A stretch of DNA of 64,000 nt, from assembly GCF_027942865.1 (NCBI RefSeq), contig NC_134506.1, positions 15,956,436-16,020,435 on the forward strand, given 5' to 3'. A program made the translations under genes and the position numbers. The notes under the pieces are model-generated. The model made no database searches, was not told the DNA's origin, and saw nothing but the letters and a program-made list of their open reading frames with translations. Shown here in pieces: positions 19,601 to 28,600 of this stretch. The stretch's first letter is position 1. The number at the start of each line of letters is the position of its first letter. The DNA comes from Odontesthes bonariensis (taxonomy: Eukaryota > Chordata > Actinopteri > Atheriniformes > Atherinopsidae).

Positions 19601-22413
19601 TTTTTCTTTGGTGTGAAACAAACAATGCAGCTCACACTCACCAGCCATTGGGCAGAAACCAAAGAGCTGTTCTCCGTCGTAGTTGTGGGTAGTACCGCAC
19701 CATCTCATGCCATCGCGACGCCCATCAGAGGTGCATTCAGTGTAGTTACGACCACTGTAGAGGAAGGGAAAATGGCAGAGGGCACCATTGGAGTTTCCAC
19801 CCCTTGTTGCCACAATAGCTAGGATTGAAAAACACACACAGTTGTCACTTTAAAGCTCTGATCTGGTTACTGTATTATATTACCATTTCAGTGACAGACC
19901 ATAATGACATGGCAATCACTGCCTAATACATCAACAAAACCAACTGAATGGTCCAGCCCAAGTTTCCATCCCTGTTCCTGAGTCTCACCATTTTTTTCAG
20001 TACAGAAGGAGTACTGCTGGTCATTCTCATAATCAGAGGTTGTGGAGCACCAGAGCTGCCCGTCTGTGCGACCGTCTGAAGTGCAAGAGTAGTACATCTT
20101 CTCCATGAAGACAAAAGGGAATGCACACGGCTGGCCATTAGAATTACCTCCATAGACCTGGTTCTTGGCCTCTACATGAACAAGATTGGGATGAGTTTGA
20201 AAATGTTCATTAGTGCGCATGCTGAACAGTTGGTTCCTGTTAATGATCGTCTGATGATCGTGAATGTGGAATTGTTTGGATTGTGAATCAGGACTGTCAA
20301 ACTTATGTAAAGTCAATTAAAGAAAATTAGAAACAGAACAATAAATCAGGAAACACGTCAACAAAGATTCAATTATTTCCTTTTCTTTCTTTGGTCACTT
20401 GTTTTTTACCCCTCCTTCATACACTTACCCCAGTCTTGACAGCTGACTCCATTACCAAGACAGGTACACATCATCTTCTTGCTGCCCTGGTTCCTGATCC
20501 AGCGCTGCCCTTCATAGTAGTAGGCACCAGAATCAGTGCGGCATGTTCCCTCAGTGGTAGAATCAGGCAGCAGCTGAGACTGGGAACGGGTGGCAGAGAG
20601 CACAACAGCACCTGTAGCTGTATACCATTAAACAGAGAACAACAAATGTTAGGGCTGTTAACACTAAAAAGACTCACAGTAAAATTTAAATGAGGATATT
20701 AGAACAACTAACTTCGGCCCGTATGGTGTCTCTCACACTTCCATTCTCCACGGCCATTTCCTAAGCACAGACACTGCACGGGTTGTCCACTTTTATCAGT
20801 CTTTTCCCAGGTGTCTCCAATGCGGTACGACTTCTTCATATCCTGGTCATTGCAACGATCTGGTTGGTGAACAACAGTGGTGAGAAACTGCCCCTGAAGG
20901 AAAAGCGTGTGATCATGTGTGTGTGGTCATGTTGCACTTACTTTTGGAAGTGCATGTGATCTGTCCATGTCCCTCTCCAAGGCAGGCACAGTCCAGCATC
21001 ATCCAGCCATATGGTTTCTCCCAGGTCTGCCCAACCACATATGATGTGGCAACACTGTTGTCATAGCAATGTTCAGCTGTTTCCAGGAGAAACAAACCAA
21101 GTGAAAATCAATAGTTGTGCACTCATCAGAAATACACGCTGTCCCACTTGCTTATTTGTGTGAACTGATGCCAGATATTTGCAGTGGTGATCCTGAATGC
21201 CCTTCTGATCTATGAGGTGAAAGTACTCACCAACAGGTTTGCAGGTGTACTCTCCTTTGCCATTTCCCAGACATACGCATTCTAGCATGTAGTCGGCTGT
21301 ATCATGAGGCCTCTGCCAAGTTTCCCCAATTCTATATGACTTCCTGCCATCATGGCAACGATCTGTGAATGACAAATGTGATAAATCCCTTGGTACAAAC
21401 ACTCAGATGTCATGTAACTTTTTCTAAAACTTCATGCCACACAAACAGCAAATGGATATGCAAAAAAAAAAAAAGCATATACTTGTCGGGAAGTGAATCA
21501 AATAGTTTTTTTTTAATAAGAGTATATAATCATGCTTAATATTGTTATTTGAGCTGCTGGCACTAAATTAAATGTGTAACTTACTTGCAGTGTTACAGCT
21601 GATCTTGCCCCGACCGCTGCCAATACAGGTGCAGTCCCATATCAACCCGTCCTGTGGTTTCTCAAAGGTCTCACCCACCCGGTATGTCCGGTCATTGTGC
21701 TTGTCATAACAGCTCTCCTCCACTGAGGGAACAACAAAGGAAACACCAAAAGCTCAAGCAGCTGTTATTGTGCGTAAATCTCTCCTGCTGCTGCGTAAAG
21801 ACGTTCTCCCAAACAAATCTGAATGTGTTTAAGTTGCCTGCTTCTGTTGTTGCACTCTCTGTGTGAATTTACTGATTTTATAAGTATTGGACAAAAAATA
21901 ATTAAATCTATGATATTGCACTAGGTAGATGCTCTCTTCCTGACCTTCAGAGTTAGATTTACAGTTGACGCCTGCCGCTCCATTGCAGGTGCAAACCAAA
22001 GTAGTGCCACGGTAGGATCTCTCCCACTGCTCGTTCAGACTGTAAGAGCGACCATTTTCCTCACAGCCTAAAAGAAATATATGAATATTGTTAAATATTA
22101 CTAGACCTGTAAATATTCTGACTTTAATATTGCTATTACTTTTGGCTCCTCCTGTTTACATAATACTCCAATTAAGTGCAAAATAGAATTATTGGAACAT
22201 AAGACACCATAGATTTAATGTTTACGAGGCCATGAACAATAGAACATATCCACAGAAGACTTTGTACTAACCTGAAGGAACAGCCGCTGTGTCGTGTAGT
22301 TCAGGATACACCTGGTACTGGCCAGTTTGTCTTCTGCTCTTCTTTGGCGCACCGTTGACTGCGCTGCTCATGCAGAGCGCAACCAGTAACCCAGTCAGTG
22401 GGCCACCGGTCAT
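1348..22413 (-). CDS. fn1: Fibronectin 1, complete gene (46 coding exons)
   Basis: Secreted, disulfide-linked dimeric adhesive glycoprotein of the extracellular matrix and plasma. It binds integrins, heparin, collagen and fibrin and assembles into fibrils. I placed 46 coding exons by splice sites and by family module order. Their lengths total 7389 bases, or 2463 codons with the stop (2462 residues), close to the roughly 2480 of the longest mammalian form. All exon phases join without a frameshift. Both alternative cassettes (EDB and EDA) and the variable region are present. Exon coordinates are given in the module entries that follow. Introns are mostly 80-1000 bases; the longest (16932-18374) separates the FNI 9 and FNIII 1 exons and holds nothing recognisable. 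Other introns over 300 bases with nothing identified are 3858-4277, 4749-5371, 6660-7490, 11050-11866, 13845-14834, 15469-15849, 16284-16809 and 19080-19641. I cannot decide between teleost fn1a and fn1b from sequence alone. Confidence 0.97.
1757..2337 (-). CDS. fn1: fn1 exons 42-44: FNI modules 10-12 (C-terminal fibrin-binding)
   Basis: Exons 2176-2337, 1955-2080 and 1757-1863. They encode [34 protein letters not shown] and [19 protein letters not shown], with the four-cysteine type I pattern throughout, very close to mammalian FNI 10-12. A SINE insertion (2510-2830) sits in the intron before the first of these exons. Confidence 0.95.
2510..2830 (+). mobile_element. tRNA-derived SINE, near full length (copy 1)
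   Basis: The head contains a Pol III A box (TGGCTCAGTGG) and B box (GGTTTGATTCC) about 40 bases apart, as in a tRNA gene. A roughly 230-base body follows with the segment GAGGTGCCCTTGAGCAAGGC. The body is shared with the minus-strand copy at 52238-52524. It lies in the fn1 intron between the FNIII 15 and FNI 10 exons, antisense to the gene. The 3' boundary is approximate because the tail has diverged. Confidence 0.88.
3182..3320 (-). CDS. fn1: fn1 exon 41: second part of FNIII 15
   Basis: Starts [19 protein letters not shown] and contains [16 protein letters not shown], aligning with the mammalian VRVPGTSTSATLTGL and NVIVEALKDQQRHK. 139 bases, from phase 0 to phase 1, with a GTAAGC donor. 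Confidence 0.93.
3409..3857 (-). CDS. fn1: fn1 exon 40: variable (IIICS) region plus first part of FNIII 15
   Basis: A 449-base exon. It opens with about 95 residues of low-complexity Pro/Gly/Asn/Asp-rich sequence and continues into the start of FNIII 15 ([20 protein letters not shown]), keeping the FNIII 15 cysteine. The variable part contains DRLDVPE, with LDV at 3787-3795, matching the alpha4beta1-binding CS1 site (EILDVPST) of mammals. In mammals part of this exon is removed through internal acceptors; I did not identify a definite internal acceptor here. Outside the LDVP core the variable region has little similarity to mammals. Confidence 0.92.
4278..6296 (-). CDS. fn1: fn1 exons 34-39: FNIII modules 12-14 (heparin-binding II region)
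   Basis: Two exons per module: FNIII 12 is 6109-6296 plus 5922-6009, FNIII 13 is 5579-5758 plus 5372-5461, and FNIII 14 is 4560-4748 plus 4278-4367. FNIII 13 has the basic [10 protein letters not shown] segment at the position of the main heparin-binding arginines (PPRRARV in mammals). FNIII 14 has [15 protein letters not shown]. This region binds heparan sulfate. A truncated SINE tail lies in the intron just upstream of the FNIII 13a exon (5774-5850). Confidence 0.94.
5774..5850 (-). mobile_element. 5'-truncated SINE tail with hexamer microsatellite
   Basis: A (TTAAGA)n tract (about 5774-5811) is followed by ATTTATTGGTCATGCATAC, which matches the 3' tail of the copy at 52238-52524. Only the tail is present, as expected from truncated retrotransposition. 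It sits in the intron adjoining the fn1 FNIII 13a exon, about 15 bases from its acceptor. Confidence 0.8.
6390..6659 (-). CDS. fn1: fn1 exon 33: extra domain A (EDA/EIIIA), alternatively spliced cassette
   Basis: A single 270-base, phase-symmetric exon, the same size as the mammalian EDA exon, encoding [19 protein letters not shown] and [19 protein letters not shown]. It matches human EDA (IDRPKGLAFTDVD) rather than FNIII 11 or 12. The mammalian EDGIHEL integrin loop corresponds to EEGEREL at 6523-6543. The donor ACAG/GTAGAA is weak, in keeping with regulated inclusion. EDA-containing fibronectin is the cellular form in development and wound repair. Confidence 0.95.
7491..7876 (-). CDS. fn1: fn1 exons 31-32: FNIII module 11
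   Basis: Exons 7721-7876 and 7491-7607. Segments [28 protein letters not shown] and [12 protein letters not shown] align with mammalian FNIII 11. The final ACCG/GTTAGT donor in phase 1 can join either EDA or FNIII 12. Confidence 0.94.
7987..8352 (-). CDS. fn1: fn1 exons 29-30: FNIII module 10 with the RGD integrin-binding motif
   Basis: Exons 8236-8352 and 7987-8148. The second contains [10 protein letters not shown], with RGD at 8030-8038, matching VTGRGDSPAS of mammals. This is the principal integrin recognition loop for alpha5beta1 and alphaV integrins. The donor of the first exon is unusual, AA/GTCTGT, chosen because it is the only nearby GT that gives the required phase 1 and restores an alignable YGGASGESPQEF junction. 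Confidence 0.95.
8500..8766 (-). CDS. fn1: fn1 exon 28: FNIII module 9 (synergy-site module)
   Basis: A single 267-base exon encoding [21 protein letters not shown], nearly the mammalian FNIII 9 start. The mammalian alpha5beta1 synergy sequence PHSRN aligns here with PPSRN at 8606-8620, so the key arginine is kept but histidine is replaced by proline. The exon is phase-1 symmetric. Confidence 0.95.
9040..9241 (+). repeat. Possible LINE 3'-end fragment in fn1 intron
   Basis: The segment GTCCACACGGAACGACATTTC, followed by an ATGACAACAATAATAG-like stretch, resembles the tails of fish non-LTR retrotransposons. Recognised from general appearance only; no reading frame supports it. It lies in the intron between FNIII 9 and FNIII 8 (8767-9406), which otherwise holds nothing. 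Confidence 0.35.
9407..9808 (-). CDS. fn1: fn1 exons 26-27: FNIII module 8
   Basis: Exons 9617-9808 and 9407-9496. The module begins [20 protein letters not shown] and has [16 protein letters not shown] across the splice, matching the TNLLPGTEYVVSV segment of mammals. A cysteine in SIVCVYGE replaces a serine in the mammalian module and would be an extra free thiol. FNIII 8 is the N-terminal neighbour of the integrin-binding pair 9-10. Confidence 0.94.
9809..10770 (-). other. fn1: fn1 intron downstream of EDB
   Basis: A 962-base intron. Read on the transcribed strand it contains no TGCATG (RBFOX-type) hexamer, the known enhancer of mammalian EDB splicing. The stretch 10070-10140 is more GC-rich than its surroundings. 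Nothing else was recognised. Confidence 0.6.
10771..11049 (-). CDS. fn1: fn1 exon 25: extra domain B (EDB/EIIIB), alternatively spliced cassette
   Basis: A single 279-base, phase-symmetric exon encodes a whole FNIII module with [15 protein letters not shown] and [11 protein letters not shown], close to mammalian EDB. Skipping it keeps the reading frame. The donor is CTG/GTGATT, a weak match to consensus, and lies 6 bases beyond the place predicted from the mammalian exon end, adding His-Ala. Mammalian EDB inclusion depends on TGCATG repeats in the downstream intron; reading 9809-10770 on the minus strand I found none. EDB forms are typical of embryonic and remodelling tissue. Confidence 0.94.
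11867..13119 (-). CDS. fn1: fn1 exons 21-24: FNIII modules 6 and 7
   Basis: FNIII 6 is 13025-13119 plus 12558-12726 and FNIII 7 is 12254-12340 plus 11867-12058. FNIII 6 has [12 protein letters not shown], matching GEAPREVTSDSG of mammals. FNIII 7 has [17 protein letters not shown] and keeps the buried free cysteine known from FNIII 7. The exon ends ACGCCAG/GTAGGA, so it joins in frame either to EDB (giving PE) or directly to FNIII 8 (giving PA). This supports EDB as a skippable cassette. Confidence 0.94.
13208..13844 (-). CDS. fn1: fn1 exons 19-20: FNIII modules 4 and 5 (one exon each)
   Basis: FNIII 4 is 13566-13844 (279 bases) and FNIII 5 is 13208-13471 (264 bases). FNIII 4 contains [23 protein letters not shown] 5 starts [10 protein letters not shown] where mammals have KLDAPTNLQF; that KLDAPT is a reported minor alpha4 integrin site. 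The leucine is replaced by proline here, so that activity may not be conserved. This last point is inference. Confidence 0.93.
14835..16931 (-). CDS. fn1: fn1 exons 13-18: FNIII modules 1-3
   Basis: Each module is split over two exons: FNIII 1 is 16810-16931 plus 16115-16283, FNIII 2 is 15850-16026 plus 15340-15468, and FNIII 3 is 15157-15246 plus 14835-15029. Diagnostic segments include [15 protein letters not shown] (FNIII 1), [17 protein letters not shown] (FNIII 2) and [13 protein letters not shown] (FNIII 3). In the family FNIII 1-2 contain cryptic self-association sites used in fibril assembly. The FNIII 1 internal splice is phase 0, while the module borders are phase 1. Confidence 0.94.
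18375..19079 (-). CDS. fn1: fn1 exons 10-12: FNI modules 7-9
   Basis: Exons 18927-19079, 18658-18786 and 18375-18518. The modules carry [30 protein letters not shown] and a final GNGVGEMRC pattern, closely matching mammalian FNI 7-9. They complete the gelatin-binding region. The last exon is followed by the largest intron of the gene. Confidence 0.95.
19642..20171 (-). CDS. fn1: fn1 exons 8-9: FNII modules 1-2 (collagen/gelatin-binding)
   Basis: Two exons, 19989-20171 and 19642-19818, each a type II kringle-like module. Both contain [10 protein letters not shown] or [14 protein letters not shown] starts, a TSDGR motif and WCSTTSDY or WCGTTHNY. Type II modules are rare, and a tandem pair between FNI 6 and FNI 7 is diagnostic of fibronectin. 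The family role is collagen/gelatin binding. Confidence 0.96.
20429..20617 (-). CDS. fn1: fn1 exon 7: linker and FNI module 6
   Basis: An approximately 20-residue serine/threonine-rich linker leads into a type I module with [13 protein letters not shown]. The GNGVSCQ segment is the same as in mammalian FNI 6. This module starts the gelatin/collagen-binding region. The exon is phase-1 symmetric (189 bases). Confidence 0.93.
20713..22067 (-). CDS. fn1: fn1 exons 2-6: FNI modules 1-5 (fibrin/heparin-binding N-terminal domain)
   Basis: Five one-exon modules: 21945-22067, 21585-21722, 21231-21362, 20942-21076 and 20713-20859. Each has the four-cysteine type I pattern with the signature CxCLGxGxG or a close variant. 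All five exons begin with two bases of a split codon and end with one base, so they are phase-1 symmetric, as in other vertebrates. In the family this 30 kDa region binds fibrin, heparin and bacterial adhesins and drives fibril assembly. Confidence 0.95.
22272..22413 (-). CDS. fn1: fn1 exon 1: signal peptide and propeptide
   Basis: Start codon at 22413. The 47 residues have a hydrophobic core ([14 protein letters not shown]), a probable cleavage site near NG/A around residue 21, and then a basic KKSRRQ stretch matching the dibasic propeptide site of vertebrate fibronectins (SKSKRQ in mammals). Upstream in-frame ATG codons exist (to 22470). The ATG at 22413 is preferred because it puts the hydrophobic core at the very N terminus. 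The exon ends in phase 1 at a GTTAGT donor. Confidence 0.9.
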
Positions 22414-22600
22414 TTTGTTCACGATAATAAGGACTTGGTTGCAAAATAGAAAACGGTTAATGATAGACAAGTATAGATAAAGAGAGACAAGTGTTTAGAA
22501 CAAAAGCTTGAAGGGATGAGTTCTCTGTCCCTTTTCCTTAGTTCTCCAGACAGCCGCCTCGCAGCTGGTATACCAGACTGGGGAGAGGGCAGCGCACTGG

Positions 22601-22671
22601 TTTTATACCCGCACACACGGCTCCGTTCTTTGGAAGGGGAGGGATTTGGCTGGAGTTTGGGTGACCCGCCC
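22601..22671 (-). promoter_or_regulatory. fn1: fn1 core promoter: TATA box and GC box
   Basis: On the minus strand TATAAAA lies at 22601-22607, and a GGGCGGG Sp1-type box at 22665-22671 about 60 bases upstream. Spacing predicts a start site near 22575 and a 5' UTR of about 160 bases. Mammalian FN1 promoters also have a TATA element and GC boxes. I did not see a consensus TGACGTCA cAMP-response element nearby. Confidence 0.7.
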
Positions 22672-22679
22672 GCGTGTGA

Positions 22680-25600
22680 GCAATACATACAGTCCTCGCT
22701 TAATTTTCAAGTTTTAAATAAACGCCCAAAGTTTATCTACAGTTCGAAAAACACATTACACATTGTGCAGGGAGGCTGAGGATCAGGGAAGGAAAATCGG
22801 GAATAAATCCATACGAATCTTAACACTGTTCAATTCTGCGACATTGACAGTTTAAAAAATACCTAGACTTGCAAAAGTTTTCCAACATTTGTTGTCATTT
22901 CAAAATGAATTAAATAAAGCTTTGTGTAACATGAGTCCAAAACTATGCCCAGGGATAAAGGTTTGACTTTATGTGCTTTGCTGCATCCTATAGGCAAAAA
23001 CTCCCAAGAGCTCTTTTTGGCACCTTGTTGAGAAGAGAGAAAGAGAAGTGAAACTTTATGACTCCATCAGACCACCAACCAGAGAACCCTGTCATGTCCA
23101 GGTTCCCTATTATGTACCGTGGGTCAATTTTTGTCCATGTTGAGCTATTAGAGACAATCATCATTTTCCTTCAGAAAAGCTTGATGAGACATTGTTTATG
23201 AGTAGTTGTGGTGATGGTGACTCAGCAACACCTTAAAACTGTTTTAAAGACACGTTTTGACACCTCCCTACGACTATAAGCTATACAATGACAAATGGTC
23301 TCTATATTTTCAGTTTTTATTATAGAAAAGATCCTGTTAAAGTGACAAAAACATACACACACAGTTTCTCTGCAATTTTTGCCTCTTTCTCGACAACCTG
23401 CTTCCCATTTATCATGCTCTTTCTCCCTTTCTTCATTATTCATCTTTAGTCTGGTTTTGCTCAATGTGGCAGAGAAAAAAAGATAAGGTATAGTTTTCAT
23501 TGACATCCAACCACCCTGTAACCAAGTGCCTTTGAGTTTGCTTTGACTTTATGTCTTAACTTTGTTTATTAATTAAGTTTAAAATCATGCATCATTCTAA
23601 ATATAGACACTTTTTCCCCGAAACCGTTTCTAACATGAAAATGTCACATACCTAAAGAAATCTGAACAAATATTGAGTAAATCTTATTTATTATGAATAA
23701 CTTCCCCGTTAAGTACATATACAGTGTTTCATAATCACATTTTTTGCACCTTAATGAGCCATTTGCACCCAGATGTTTCCACTACTGGCCTATACATACA
23801 TGGCCTTAAAGTTAAATGTGTATATTGTACTTTGCCAAATGCATTTTTATTTCCCAGTTCTTCAGATAAATCAAAAGTTTATGAACTTTACACAGTCATT
23901 TTTCTCTCTCCCTGTAGGATTAATTTCTATTACGTTTTTTCTATACCAAGAAATGAAATATTAAAAATAATAAATGAATGTGCACAAGCAGGGGAATCAT
24001 AAATCCCACCACAGCATGCTGTCTTGGTGCAGGAGCAACTGGTTCCGCTAAATCTTACTCATGGGTCTGGTTTGGAGAAGAGCTACTGTGTGAGAGACGA
24101 TGTCTAACAATTCCTGTCAGAGGACTCACAGAACAAGCTGTGCCACAGGGTAAAAACAGAAATTTGGGGAAATGGAGGGAGAAAACGGGAAAAAATCTGT
24201 GCTTGTTTTCTTTTAAAGTGAGCACAACTGAGTCACCAATTTCTCCCATGTGGAAACAGCCGTCAAATACTTTCCACCTGTGAAACAGTGCCAAACTGTG
24301 GAGGATCAAAACACCACAAGATTTCAAGTATTACCTAACCCTCTCTTCCAGATTCACTGATGTTGTTCAACAGTCTGCCTGAATGTGCACTCATGCCGTA
24401 TAGATGGGAAATGTGTTTCAAAGAACATATACATATTTCAACAAAAGAGGTATTCAGTTCCTACTATAATGATATATTTTGGATATGACTTAATTTCCTG
24501 AGATGTTAGGTCAACCTTGTTAAATTTATGAGCTGTCTGCCTCTGGAAGGCAGCCTGGCTTTTGTCAAAGTAATTCACCTCATCTCTTCTTCACTCTCCG
24601 TCTCTGTTTTCCATATGTAACGTACACCTTTCAACCAAGATTCATCTCCACTCTGGATGTTCTCACAGTGATTTATATAAGGGAGCTGATAATAGCTCCA
24701 ACTGGCATCTCTGCAGAACCCTTTCTGGAGGAAATTGAAATCCATCTTTCTGTGTTTCATTCTGTCATAATTTTCCATGAATATCAAAACAACACTGAGC
24801 ATTGCTTGAGTTAGACAGCATAACATACCATGTGGGTTTAGTGTTGGTTAAAATTCATTACATTTACATGAGAATGTAGGTGTAAAACGGTTTACAATGT
24901 TAGATTGGTAAAAACATCTGCAGTAGATCACCATGCAGCGTCACTGTGGGATGGAACAGTAAAAGATAAAGAGTGGTATGCATTTAGCTGTGATTTTAAG
25001 TGTACAAGGCCCTTTTAGGCAATACAGTTTTCATTTATTTTCAAAAGTTCACAAAAAAAAGTATTCAATGTCATTGCATCCAAGTCTTAAAGAAAAACAT
25101 TTATAGCTCCCTTTGCTCAGCAGAACAACTGCAAACTGTGGGAGGTTGCATGACTTGTTACTAAAATGTGATCTCATTTATTGTTTTACCTGTTTCTTTA
25201 CTGAATTCACCCTTTAAATCTTACAAATGCTGCAGGAAAAATGAAGTGAACTCATAGATTTTACATCTTTTGGCAGCAACAACCTAAAACAAACATTTCC
25301 TATAGTTGTGGATCACATCTTCAAGCAAGACTTTTTAAACCAATTCTCCTCACAGCTGCATCAAATAAGCTAGATTCTTAAAGTGTCTGGTGTGCGTGGC
25401 TCTCTTGCGGTCACTAAACAACTGGGTCAAAGTCTGTGTTTCATTGCTGAAAGCCATTCTGTCATAGATTTGCTTCCATCTCTGAGGCCTTTTTTCCTGC
25501 TGCATCATTCTGCTAAGTTTCAGTAAGCAGAGAGCCAGAGGGGAAAAAAATCATCCCACAAGATAAACTTAAGCCATTTTATTCCTCTCAGTGATGGCAA

Positions 25601-28600
25601 ACTAACAAGGCCCAAAGGCAACAAAGCCGCCCCAAACAACACCACAACAACCTTGGGACAACATTTTACAGTCAGATTCATTTAGATGCAATTGTTCAAC
25701 TGTAGAGCGGTCAATATCTTTACCTTAGAATACTGAGGAGCACAACATTTTAAGTAGTTTCCAGGGAACAAAAGTGTAATATAGGAGGAACTGCTTTCAA
25801 GTTCAAATGTATTCATTAAGAAGTAACTCATAACTAGATTTAATCAAACAAATAATGACCACTCAATGACTGGTTAATTGCTGTATCAACTGTTACTGGT
25901 TTTGTGTTGTTCACCAGCAGGTTCAAAGTTCATCGGGAACCAATTATGAAGAACTTGAACTTACTGACCGATTCATTATTATGGGATCTGTCATCTCATT
26001 AGGATTCATCTTATAGTCCTCGTTTAGGAATTATTTGGGGAGTAATCATCAACAACTAATTAATTCATCATGTTACTCTGCGTTCTTTCTTCAGTTGTAT
26101 TTAATCAGCTAACCATTACCTAATCCTTAACAATCTAAAAAATGGCATGATCAGTACCCATATACTGAAATGTTTATCCATCATTGTAAAGTGTCACACT
26201 TAACTAAATTTTCGCTCCTTGTGAAAATCAAGCAGCTCCAACCTACACCATCTGTCTTCTCCCAATCAATGGCTTTCTTTTCTTCTTTGCCAACTCTTTG
26301 ACCTCATGGTTTTTGTTGATGTCAGCAGTCTAAGTTTTTTCTTTTTCTTTTTCAAACAGACTCTGACAGTGTTTGAATGGTGTTTTCAGTGTGTGTATAT
26401 AAAAAAAGAAAACTGCCAACAGCTGAGTCAGAGACACTGAGAGATTTAGGTTTGTTATGTCAGTGTGGTTTCTAACACCTGTAAATAGAATTTGATTTGT
26501 AAAATCTCTTTAAGTCTCCTTCAACGCATATGTTTCTTGTTTGTTTAAAACAAACACATTAAGTAGAAACAACAAGTAATGAGTTTTATTGGAGGTTATG
26601 CAAGATTGTTTTTCGCTAAGCTAACCAGCCTCTGGCTCTAAGGCTTGCAAGCTTGATGTTCAACAAACCACCACTTATCGATCTCTGACAAAAAGGGTGC
26701 ACCCTATTCCTGCAAAACTGAGGGATGGGGCCTAGTGCTCCAAAGGGAAGAAATGGGATTGGACCTATATTTTCAAATTGTTAACCCATTTCCTTTAATA
26801 AACCAAGCAAAAACGTAACAGAACATCATAGCATAGTATCCTCTTCTGGCTTTTATACTTTGTGCGTTGCCTAAACAAGAAGAGATAAAGCCTCGAAGTA
26901 CAAATTTGTGGAGTCTCCAGTGATTTCAGGCTCTGAAAAAGCCTCTGTAATGAGTACCAAACTTTAACAGATGGAGAGCCTGGGGAGCGCTTGTTTTCAA
27001 AGTGTGGTTCTCCACCCCAGCTTCACCTAAGTGTGGATGGGCAGTCTAGAGTGGGAGAGCCAGATGGCCACAGCTGGATGGAATAAATGGGGGAGGCAGT
27101 GAAGGATTGGGGGTTGTGTGAAGTGATAGGTTAAAAAGAAAGTTGAGATTTAGATGAGAGATACAAAGTTGGAGGTGGTGAGTTTATTTAATTGAAGGAT
27201 GGAGGGAGAGATGAGCAGTAAATGTGACTGTATGTTTGTCACACCCGTGTACAGCTGTTCCTGTATGCCTCCAGCTCTCCAGCTCTGAATTGTAAGAGTT
27301 TGAGAATTACATAAAATAATTCTCCCCTTGCATAGAGGACAAAGAAAAAAAAAGTAGTTTAGCAGAAGTTCATGCACCAGACAGCCACTGGGTGAAAAAT
27401 GAAACAGTTGAGCAACACAGTTCAAGATTGTCAGCATTCTCACTAGTCCTCATCATTGCTCAAGTCTGAATCAGACTGAATTTCTGCACAGGATGTGAAG
27501 AGCATCTGCTGCTCTGCTGGAGAAGTCGCTGAGGATGGGCAGCCCTTGCAAAGAAGGACACTCTGACAACTCACCATAGATTCCACAACACAGTGCTACA
27601 ATACAGAGTTACCGTGGAGACCAGATTGGGTGGGGCCATTTACGGAGTGACAGCAAGGGTTTGACAAGCGAGGGGGGCTAATGGCAGCATTTCATTCACT
27701 GAATTATGTCCTGAGTCATGCAGGGCACTCACACACCCTTGTGATGAGCTGACCACAGTGTCCAGATGAGCAGAGTGAAAAAGTCAGCTGAGTTTCTCTT
27801 ATTTTGTTTAAATGTTGTGACTCATATGGTGAACATACTGCTTTTTCATATATGTGACAGATGTGAAGCAACAGCCTTTTACCTTTGTTTTGCTCTCCAT
27901 TAGCTACTGACAGAAATATCTGACTGTGCACTGTCTATGTTTTGCTCTTTAGTGCATATGGAGCAATTCATTATTTATTCATCTCATATTCTCTGAGATT
28001 AGTTTTGTTGCGGTCAGACATTAATGACAACAGTGACCCGAACAAAGTGTTAAAATACACGCATTAGGTGGTCATATGATCCATTTTCAATTTAATGTGA
28101 TCCAAATTCAAACACACTTGGGGGGGGGGGGTTAAAGAAAGCTGGCTTTACTATTCAACATAGTGATTAATCAACAGTCTTCAATCAGACGCTTCTTCGG
28201 GTCTGCTGCAAGGACCAGTTGAAGAGGTCATTCCACCCTACAAAAAATAGCCTCACACAATGATAACTTATGATAACTATTCAATTTCACTTCTGAGAGT
28301 CCCACCTCTCTGACCTTTTTCAAGGGTCCTTCTTCATCCAAAAGGACCATTTGCTGTGCGAAACTACACCCTCTTCCTCTACAGACGGCTGCGCTCCCTC
28401 GGGTCAGTCACAGTTTATAATTCCACCAGTCAAACTTGACAAAAGCTGTTCCACCATTTCCAGTATGGCAGTCTTTCATGTCACTATTCTTTCAGTCAGA
28501 GCTGTGGAAACCCTGTCTGTGTTTTTCTTCCCTGACATCAGGTGTGAATAAGCATGAACTTTACTGGGTAACACATGTGTGTTTCTATTTCTGTGTGTTT

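Noticed and set aside
22413..22470. Upstream in-frame ATG for fibronectin at 22470
   Set aside because: It would add 19 residues before the signal peptide. The ATG at 22413 gives a standard N-terminal signal sequence.
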